Assembly (NCBI GenBank): GCA_017607445.1
Contig: JAEVHH010000002.1
Span: 2,905,501 to 2,969,500 of the forward strand
Length of the DNA stretch: 64,000 nt
From: Histoplasma ohiense
Taxonomy: Eukaryota; Ascomycota; Eurotiomycetes; Onygenales; Ajellomycetaceae
Direction of reading: 5' to 3'
This document shows positions 57,214 to 64,000 of the stretch, in pieces. Position numbers and translations under genes: made by a program. Position 1 is the stretch's first letter; the number at the start of each line of letters is the position of its first letter. The notes under the pieces are model-generated. The model saw nothing but the letters and a program-made list of their open reading frames with translations. It had not been told where the DNA came from and did not search any database.

Positions 57214-57968
57214 TGTTGTTATTATTGTTTGGGTTTGGATGTTATCTGTGTTATCTTATGGGAAAGAGGTGGATAGGGTTTGGGGGATATGATTGGACTT
57301 TGATTTACCCGTTCAACCGTTTCCTATTGCGGGACCAGAAAGCCGCTTTTGTGTGTGTGTGTGTGTGCTTGTCTATCGGACTCTTTAAAATTCAGGGCTG
57401 AGTATTCCGTCCTTGAGAAGGCCGGTCGTCGTTTGGGGGGAGAGGACTTGCCTTTGCCCCTGCAATAAATGGATGACTAAACGTTTCATTATACGCCGAC
57501 ATCAACACCATCTTGGACTCGAAGGGGCAAAAGAAAATCGATGTGATAAAGTTCTATATTATATTTAGTAGTTTTGTTTCCCCCTTTTTTTACCTTGTCC
57601 AATTATTTTCGCGGTTTTTTTCTGCCATCAATAAAACTCCCCCTTGGGCAAATTTCCGAAATGAATCCAAAGTCAATGGTAAATACATAACGTATATGCA
57701 TAATGAAAAGGGGAAAGTAGAGAAATAAAAAATTGAAGCAGAAAGAGGAACAGGAAAAAAGCCGAAAGTAAACAGAGAACTCCATACCAGATGCAAAATG
57801 CAATAGACCCCTAAGCAAACAAAAACAGAAAGGAGTATGAAAGCCCTTTTCTCACCCGAGTCAAACATTATAGGGTATGGCGGCAACCCGCTACGGGGAA
57901 CTGGACAACAGCCAAGAAAAAAAGACAAGAAAGGGAAAAGATAAAAGATAAAGAAGGGTCGATCAGCT
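57214..57968. other. Spacer between converging genes
   Basis: About 750 bases with a (TG)n run near 57351-57367 and A-rich DNA. No gene seen. Confidence 0.65.
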
Positions 57969-59961
57969 TTAAACTATCTCCTTCTCCAACAAGCCACCAC
58001 CTCCCACCACCTCCTCCCGGCCTTTCTCTCCATCGTTCTCACGCCTCTTTTTCGACCGCTTACCGGCCAATTTCGCCTTATCCGCTTGCATCGCCCGGAT
58101 CATCGAACTCTTCATCCGAATTCTATGCCCGTACTTATAAAACACAAAGGGGATCGGAATAATCATAACCTCCAGCAAGCCCAGGAGTGTGCTTGCCCAA
58201 TTGGGTCCTAGCTTCGCATACATCGCGGGCCCGGCTAGCGGCAGCACGCCGCCAAGCACGCTCCGCATCACCGAGTTGCCCGCCATCGCGGAGGCGGCGT
58301 AAACGCCGTAGCTGAACGTTAGGTAGTTGGATGCGTAGATGAAGACGCCGGTGTTGCCCATGCCGAACGGGATGCCGGCGAGGATGGGCGCGATCCAGTG
58401 GATGGTGGCGGGCGCGCAGGTCCAGGCGAACCACAGCTCGCCTGCCGGCACTAGGATGGCGGCAATGCAGACCACGGACACCATGGATTCCGGCGGTACT
58501 TTGCCGGTCTCCGGGTCGAGTTTGTGGCCGTTGATCATGCGGCGGAGGAGGGGTTCGACAGCGATGGTCGTAAGGGAGCCGACGCCGATGCCGAGGAAGG
58601 CGAGGCCGGATTCGCCGACAGTCCAACCGCGGATTTCACGGAAGACGATTGGATAGGCAACGAAACAGAGGTAGAGAATTGCGTAGACGATGGCGATGTA
58701 CAAGTTCCAGAATATGCTGTGAGGAGGAGGAAGGGGGATGATGTTACTGGGGGTTGGCTTTGGGGTGTTTAGGGGCTTTTATATAAGGGGAGGAGAGGGG
58801 GGCTACCAGATAGGTTCCAGGACTGCCATGACGAACGGTCTGCTTAAATTCATTTTCAGAACTGAGATCAAGGAAGCTTTTTGGTCGTATCGGCTCCACC
58901 AGCGGGGATCATCGTTCTCTTCTCGGAGGCGTGCGGCCTTCTTTTGAAGAAGCACTGGCGTGTAAGTTTCTTTCATGAGGCACATGAAAATCAATGCTAC
59001 TCCGCCAAAAATAATCGACAGCCAATTCGTCCATCTCCAGCCTAGGTATTGTGTTACGTATCCACCGATGATGGGTCCAAATACTGAATTGTTTTGGTAG
59101 GTGTCAGCAAAGGCATGTGTCATTGAGAAATCCTAGATTTGGTATAATTTGATTCAACTCACCTGGCCCATTCAAGGGACCAATGCTCCAAATGGAAAAT
59201 GCCAACGCTCGGTGTTCATCATCCACCATGTCAGCTATGGACCCAGGGGCACTGGAAATCATAGCACTGCCGGATAAAGCCCCAAGGAACCTCAAAACAA
59301 TTAGCTCTGTGACAGACGTGCAAAGTCCGCATGGTATGATGAAAACCGTAAACAAGAACAAGCTTGCGATCGAAACAGGCCTTCTGCCGTACATCTCACT
59401 CAGCGGGGCTAGAATAACAGAGCCAATAGCGAGGCCAATGAGGTAAAAGGTCAACCCTAGAGTCACTAAGGTTTCTGAGGTATCGAATTCCTTGGCTATA
59501 TCTTCAAGTCCTGCAGTGTAGCTGGTGGAATAAAGGACCCTGTATTCCGTGCAATAATGATTAGGTATGAGAACCCAACATAGCAAAAGGAACAAGGTGA
59601 TGCAAAAAGAAGGTTTCGGTATTCGCACTTACACCGTGAATGTACTCCATGAAAGAAATGCAGTTGACATTCCCTTGACCCTTAAGGGCCAGTTTCTAGG
59701 ATTCGCAGGATCATTCTCATCCCAGTCCACCTCAAAGTTTGGATCTGTTGTGCCCGTGGTGCCAACAGACGTGACTTTTTTCGACAGTGACGGTAGCGAA
59801 CGCCTCGAAATTTGAGGAGTTATGATCTCATCAGGATCTTCGGCTGTGATCTCTAGGCTTTTTTCCGAAGACGTTTCTGTACCGGAGCCTGCAGAACCAC
59901 AGCGCTGAGATTCTCCAAACTTTTCTGGAGGTGTCGAACTCGGCCTCCCGGCGTCAGACAT
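57969..59961 (-). CDS. DHA1-family MFS drug/polyamine-type proton antiporter
   Basis: Predicted plasma-membrane exporter. Four exons: 59633-59961, 59163-59539, 58807-59083 and 57969-58716, giving 576 aa; all phases agree. The cytosolic N-terminus (about 95 residues, Ser/Glu-rich) ends with the family mark DWDENDPANPRNWP. Twelve membrane segments follow, with motif A as LSEMYGRRPVS, the RFLGALSGSAMISSAPGSIADM block, and antiporter motif C as GPVFGPIIGGYV. The latter is created exactly by splicing exon 2 to exon 3. The late part contains GMGNTGVFIYASNYLTFSYG, found in Tpo1/Flr1-type members. The C-terminus is Lys/Arg-rich then acidic. Intron 3 (58717-58806) has an unusual donor, GTAGCC. The substrate cannot be read from the sequence; relatives export azoles, polyamines or toxins. 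Confidence 0.9.
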
Positions 59962-61531
59962 GGGTCAGACAACGGGCGTAGTGAGAAAGGGCTTCTGGTA
60001 AAAAAGGGAAAATCTGGGAGATACAAGAGTTTGTATCACGAAATCGTATGATCTAGTTCCAACGACTGAAGTGGCAAACGTAAAAGGTACACAAATCAAG
60101 TCGTAGGAAAGGTAAAGGTTCCAATTGGACTGCGCTCAACAGTTGCATTCGTCGTAATGTATGATATTATCATTAAATATGAGAAGCAGCCAGTAAGTCA
60201 AAGGGAATGGGTTAGCAGAACCGATGAATCAAACTGTATAATGCCGTTCAGTCGCGCATCCCAACAAGCGAGAAAATGAATGGCCGCCTGTCACGAAACA
60301 TTCATAAATAGACGACAAAATCAATAAAAAAAAAAAAAAAACTCGTTCTCTGTAAGCAAGCCTGTGGATTCGCAGTCTTAGCTTTGGTCCCAGACGCTCC
60401 TTTAGCCTAGGCTCTTTGCACCATCAAGGATCAACCGAGGAGAGCTACCAACCGAACTCGATGGCACCCCAAGCGAGGGGTCATCATGGACCCTGACCCC
60501 CAACAGCCAGTGACAGCGACAGCTGTGCCAGGAAAGGCAAATTTCGAAGCCGTCCCCGCGCCAAGCATTTTTTAGGCGGGGAGTAGACTTTTAGGCTTGA
60601 CGAGGACACCAACTAGGATCGGTTCATGAGCGAAAGATATGTAAGGTTGTTAGCGAGAGTGAAACCACTGAAGACTCCAAGTCCAAGCTGTGCAGCTCTC
60701 CGGAATTAATAATCGAAGAATTTCAAGAACTGCAGTGATATCATCAGCAAAATATCTCTCATCCCCTCTTCCCTTAAGTTTGTAGGTAGGGACTTGGGCT
60801 CATCGAGCCAACATCCAGCCAACATCCCGAGCCCTCACCGACTCTCGCATGGACGTGGCGCATGGAGGGGAAGGTCAGGACGGATCCCAATCACACAACA
60901 ATAGGCGATATATCCCACGCTAACAAAGCTCTGATGATGTCACGGACAATCAGGAACGATTAGAACTTGAATCCTTGATCAGAATAACCAGGATGCACCA
61001 CGAAAAGAGCCGCGCAATATTGCTATTGCTTACTAATGCTCGGGACGAAAATGAATACTTCCGCATAACACGTGGGGCGATAAGGGTAGCGGAAGTATTC
61101 CGCTTTGGGACTAGCCAGCCCTAACCGTTTTGCCACGGCATTGCCATCCGCATTTGCGCTGTCCTTGACTAGGACTAGTATAGAGTGCCCAAGGCGCCCT
61201 TGGCAATTGCTTGTTGCCGAGGTCAGTTTGCGGGTTTTGTTGATGATCTGTTTGATGGGGCTCGTGGGAGAATGTAGAGAGCTATGCAGTCCGTATTGGA
61301 ATTCAGGTGGCATGTCTGGCTGCCTGCGCCTTTCCTCATACTTCATGTTAGTTGAATTCAACGATATTTTGATAATCGCATTACAATAGGTTGCATCCCT
61401 CCCAGACTCAAAGGAATTATCCACGTGCTTTACACTGTTTTAATGGCCTGGGAGTCCAGCTAGCTATCCCTACTAGCAGCAGCAGAGTGCAATCTTGATT
61501 GAATTTCCCTCTCAAACCAGCAGATGGGATC
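59962..61531. other. Intergenic, no gene seen
   Basis: About 1.57 kb between the MFS gene promoter and the retrotransposon. It contains a short poly-A run near 60328 and no supported frame longer than chance. Confidence 0.6.
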
Positions 61532-61536
61532 CAATA
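61532..61536. repeat. Target-site duplication, left copy (CAATA)
   Basis: CAATA directly precedes the left LTR and is repeated directly after the right LTR (63661-63665). A 5-bp duplication is typical of Ty1/copia integrase. Confidence 0.92.
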
Positions 61537-61769
61537 TGTCGGAACTGGATAAGTCCGAATATTGACCCAAATACTGAATATCGAATAAGTAAATTGAAAT
61601 TTTATTATTATAACTCCAGTAATTACATGATAACCAGGCAGTATTTATAAGAAAGAGAATGCTTGAACATATGATGGGGGCAGTGCTGGTATACATCGGA
61701 GCAGTGATCCGGTTTCCGGAATTGAGATAAGAGAAGATCCTTGCTTGATATGATAGATCATTTCTCACA
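61537..61769 (-). repeat. 3' LTR of the copia element (left copy)
   Basis: Matches 63429-63660 along its whole length, starts TGTCGGAACTGG and ends TTTCTCACA. As the element is on the minus strand, this is its 3' LTR. Confidence 0.93.
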
Positions 61770-61779
61770 TACCCCCTTC
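61770..61779 (-). other. Polypurine tract of the copia element
   Basis: On the element strand the bases next to the 3' LTR read GAAGGGGGTA, purine-rich and correctly placed for plus-strand priming. Confidence 0.7.
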
Positions 61780-61932
61780 AGCAGAATAACATCAGCAATG
61801 AAGCTGGAAAAATTACCAGAATAGGAAATAATGTAGGAGACATGATGATTAATAAAATGAAAAGGAAATAGATAAAGGAGATATATGAGGATGTCGAATT
61901 CCTCCCGTCCAAGCTCGTTGAGTTTTTATGCC

Positions 61933-63030
61933 TTATTTTGTTGTTTTATTGACAAGATCAGTTATATCAACTAATCCTATCTGTTTGATGAATTCTCTTT
62001 GCCTCTGTTGCGATAATGGCTTGGTCAACCCGTCCGCTGGCATGTTGCTTGTAGGCGTCCATTGTACTGAGATATCGCCGGATTGTATCCGTTCTCGCAA
62101 CCAATTGCCGTAGATATCAACGTGGCGTAATTTGGTTGTGATGGAAGGATCTTTCTTAGTAAGGTTCTTACGTCGTTGATCGTTCTCCTTCCATCCTTCT
62201 GGTCTCTGGCTTGGGTTGAGATAATAACATCTGACCCAGGAATGTTTAGAACCACAAATGCAGGTTCTGGATCTTGATTGTCCTGCTTGCCTGCCATTAA
62301 AGGTAGCGAGATTGGACACAAGCAGTCCTGGCTTGCTATATCCCTTCTTGCGATATTCGGAACGGAAGTCATTAACCACATCTGCGAAGGAGAAGTTCTC
62401 CTTACCTCCTATCTCAACTTCTCTCTTTCGGATGGCAGCGTACGGATTATCGATAGACATGTTGATATGGAAGAAGTCCTCCCATATATCAAAGTTGCCA
62501 TCTATACCAGAGTGTTTGATTTCCGTTTCAATCAGGGTCCAAGCATCTAATCACTGATCTAGGTTCTGTTTAGGCATCTTCTGCAAGCTCTGATACTTCT
62601 TCCGTACTTCATACTGGCGATCTGCTGTTCTGGGTGATAACCTCTTCTTAAGAGCAATTAGAAGATCCTTCATATCGATATGGCTATTTCCATTTGTTGC
62701 TATTTCTAGCTCACTGAATGCCACTGTTCTGAAGATCTCCTGCCTGATCTTGCCAACACCTGCAAGTTTATCTTTATAGATATTCCTATCATTGTTGTAT
62801 CTGCTGTTCTCCATCTCCCATTTAACTCTTGCTTCCATGGTGTGCTCAGTAGGGAATTCTGGGGGAATAGGTGCAGGTATTTCACTCATCCTATTGGGAC
62901 TTTCATCACTAATAAGATCCAGTACTTGGAGCTCAGTGGCAAGACCTAGTATCATATTGTACCATAGGTTCCATTTCCTTGAAGAATCCAAGAAAAGTGA
63001 CGTTTTTGATGAGGAATTTTCTGCTGACAT
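61933..63030 (-). pseudogene. Fused gag-RNase H remnant of copia polyprotein, one internal stop
   Basis: One frame of 366 codons from ATG 63030 to 61933, interrupted only by TGA at 62551-62553. The gag part includes LFLDSSRKWNLWYNMILGLA, many helices, and LSPRTADRQYEVRKKYQSLQ. The stop falls at NLDQ-stop-LDAW, where related gag proteins usually carry Trp, so TGG to TGA is likely. After it come VVNDFRSEYRKKG and the knuckle CICGSKHSWVRC, then without a break KLRHVDIYGNWLRERIQ and WTPTSNMPADGLTKPLSQQRQREFIKQIGLVDI, the classic end of copia RNase H. The deletion of protease, integrase and reverse transcriptase thus kept the frame. Confidence 0.88.
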
Positions 63031-63055
63031 CTTGGTCGTAGATATAAAACCGATA

Positions 63056-63159
63056 TAGGATCGAACGGATAATCGATATAGAATCGAATGGATATAATCG
63101 ATATAGGATCGAATGGATATAATCGATATAGAATCGAATGGATATAATCGATATAGGAT
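63056..63159. repeat. 25-bp tandem repeat in the element leader
   Basis: About four units of ATAATCGATATAG(A/G)ATCGAATGGAT, the A/G alternating between neighbouring units. It lies between the gag start and the primer site of the copia element. Confidence 0.85.
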
Positions 63160-63230
63160 ACGCCGCTATCTCTCGCCGATATGTAGGTCGATGAGGATCG
63201 GATAGATATAGATATCAAGATAGATATAGA

Positions 63231-63345
63231 TATTGCCGCAATCGTCGCCGATAAGGAGGTCGGTGAGATCGGATATCAAGATATAGATAATGCCGCAATC
63301 GTCGCCGATAAGGAGGTTGGTGAGATCGGATAGATAGATATAATC
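63231..63345. repeat. 57-bp tandem repeat in the element leader
   Basis: Two near-identical units beginning TGCCGCAATCGTCGCCGATA, plus a partial third (GCCGATAAGGAGGTCGGT) near 63360. Confidence 0.8.
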
Positions 63346-63409
63346 AGATAGATATCTTTGCCGATAAGGAGGTCGGTTATCAATATAATTGAATAGATAG
63401 CGATAGATA

Positions 63410-63428
63410 GCTAACCCGGGCTCATAAC
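63410..63428 (-). other. Primer binding site, tRNA-iMet anticodon-loop type
   Basis: On the element strand the bases after the 5' LTR read GTTATGAGCCCGGGTTAGC. The complement contains GGGCTCATAA, the anticodon loop (CTCATAA) and stem of initiator tRNA-Met. Priming from an internal half-tRNA is known for copia-type elements. Confidence 0.7.
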
Positions 63429-63660
63429 TGTCGGAACTGGATAAAGTCCGAATATTGACCCAAATACTGAATATCGAATAAGTAGATTGAATTGATTATT
63501 ATAACTTCAATAATTACATGATAACCAGGCAGTATTTATAAGAAAGAGAATGCTTGAACATATGATGGGGGCAGTGCTGGTATACATCGGAGCAGTGATC
63601 CGGTTTCCGAAATTGAGATAGAAGAAGATCCTTGCTTGATATGATAGATCACTTCTCACA
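63429..63660 (-). repeat. 5' LTR of the copia element (right copy)
   Basis: Matches the left LTR; begins TGTCGGAACTGG and ends CTTCTCACA on the + strand. Confidence 0.93.
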
Positions 63661-63665
63661 CAATA
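63661..63665. repeat. Target-site duplication, right copy (CAATA)
   Basis: Identical to 61532-61536. Confidence 0.92.
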
Positions 63666-64000
63666 TTCTTCCATCAGTTGCCCCAATTATCGGGCGTAAA
63701 CTCAATAATCTTGTAGCTATCCTTTGTTCAGTTAGCAATAGCATAATAAGAAGAAGCTTAGGTGGAGGTACACATGCGCTGCTTGATATGGAATCCAGTT
63801 ACCCCAACGCGCTGAATTGTTCACTCGTCCAGTTATAACACATCTCCCATCTCTGGCACGGACTTCAGGCCGGAATTGATCATCCCGACCTGATACAAAG
63901 TGGCTGAGGGTTCATTAGTAATTTGAAGTGATCCTAGAAGGATTTAGCTCATACTTGGCTCAGACTTGACCACTGTGCCTTTCCGAATTCAGACGCTGGC
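63666..64000. other. Right flank, no gene seen
   Basis: About 335 bases of AT-rich sequence with no supported frame or repeat. Confidence 0.6.

Larger units (their letters stand above)
61537..63660 (-). mobile_element. Internally deleted Ty1/copia LTR retrotransposon
   Basis: A 2124-bp element on the minus strand, with LTRs of 233 bp (61537-61769) and 232 bp (63429-63660), TG...CA ends and the 5-bp duplication CAATA. Order in transcription sense: 5' LTR (right), primer binding site, a repeat-filled leader, gag with a CxCGxxHxxxxC knuckle, then directly the C-terminal end of RNase H, polypurine tract and 3' LTR (left). Protease, integrase and reverse transcriptase are missing. A complete copia element is about 5 kb, so roughly 3 kb is absent. 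The LTRs differ by about eight substitutions and three indel bases (about 95-97% identity), so the insertion is not fresh. Confidence 0.93.

Noticed and set aside
57969..59961. Biosynthetic gene cluster around the DHA1 transporter
   Set aside because: No backbone synthase, tailoring enzyme or cluster regulator lies nearby; neighbours are housekeeping genes and a retroelement.
1..64000. CRISPR array, operon, or bacterial-type system
   Set aside because: Repeats found are microsatellites or retroelement parts; all genes are eukaryotic with introns.

Overview
This window is nuclear DNA from a filamentous ascomycete. Short GT-AG introns interrupt most genes. The gene set is typical of Pezizomycotina: inositol phosphorylceramide synthase, PDAT, PKA regulatory subunit, Fhl1-type forkhead factor, a Jen1-type carboxylate transporter, Ten1 and Snf7. 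Intergenic spacers are long (up to 5 kb), AT-rich and full of microsatellites. I infer Eurotiomycetes, probably Onygenales (Ajellomycetaceae-like), but nothing in the sequence proves the genus. I rebuilt the exon structures by hand from splice sites, frame and family conservation. No RNA evidence was available.

Layout. 0-10 kb: the 3' end of an unrecognised gene, a NatC acetyltransferase (Naa30/Mak3), PDAT (Lro1) and IPC synthase (Aur1). 10-23 kb: mostly gene-poor, with a small probably secreted Lys-rich protein, a Jen1-like transporter and a tiny conserved membrane protein. 24-32 kb: a NADAR-domain protein, an HNH_2-like protein that has lost its histidines, a DUF2306 membrane protein, and a J-domain gene that looks broken. 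34-46 kb: a nine-exon Zrc1-like zinc transporter, a CBM48/AMPK-beta-like protein with unusually long introns, and the PKA regulatory subunit. 47-57 kb: a 2OG-Fe(II) oxygenase, an intron-containing tRNA-Val(UAC), an Fhl1-like factor, the ESCRT-III subunit Snf7 and the telomere-capping subunit Ten1. 58-60 kb: a DHA1 drug/polyamine-type MFS transporter. 61.5-63.7 kb: an internally deleted Ty1/copia retrotransposon with both LTRs and a 5-bp target duplication.

Connections between genes. Aur1 releases diacylglycerol and Lro1 consumes it, and the two genes are neighbours. Snf7 and Ten1 share a roughly 500-bp divergent promoter region. Otherwise these are independent fungal genes, not an operon-like system.

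Most notable observations: (1) the copia derivative, in which gag and the end of RNase H are fused in one frame after loss of protease, integrase and reverse transcriptase, with a probable half-tRNA-iMet primer site; (2) the J-domain/Cys-rich gene split over three frames; (3) eight exact copies of the 9-mer GTACTGTAC, all outside coding exons; (4) a probable GC-AG intron in the zinc transporter. I found no CRISPR array, no biosynthetic gene cluster and no clearly new defence-type system.
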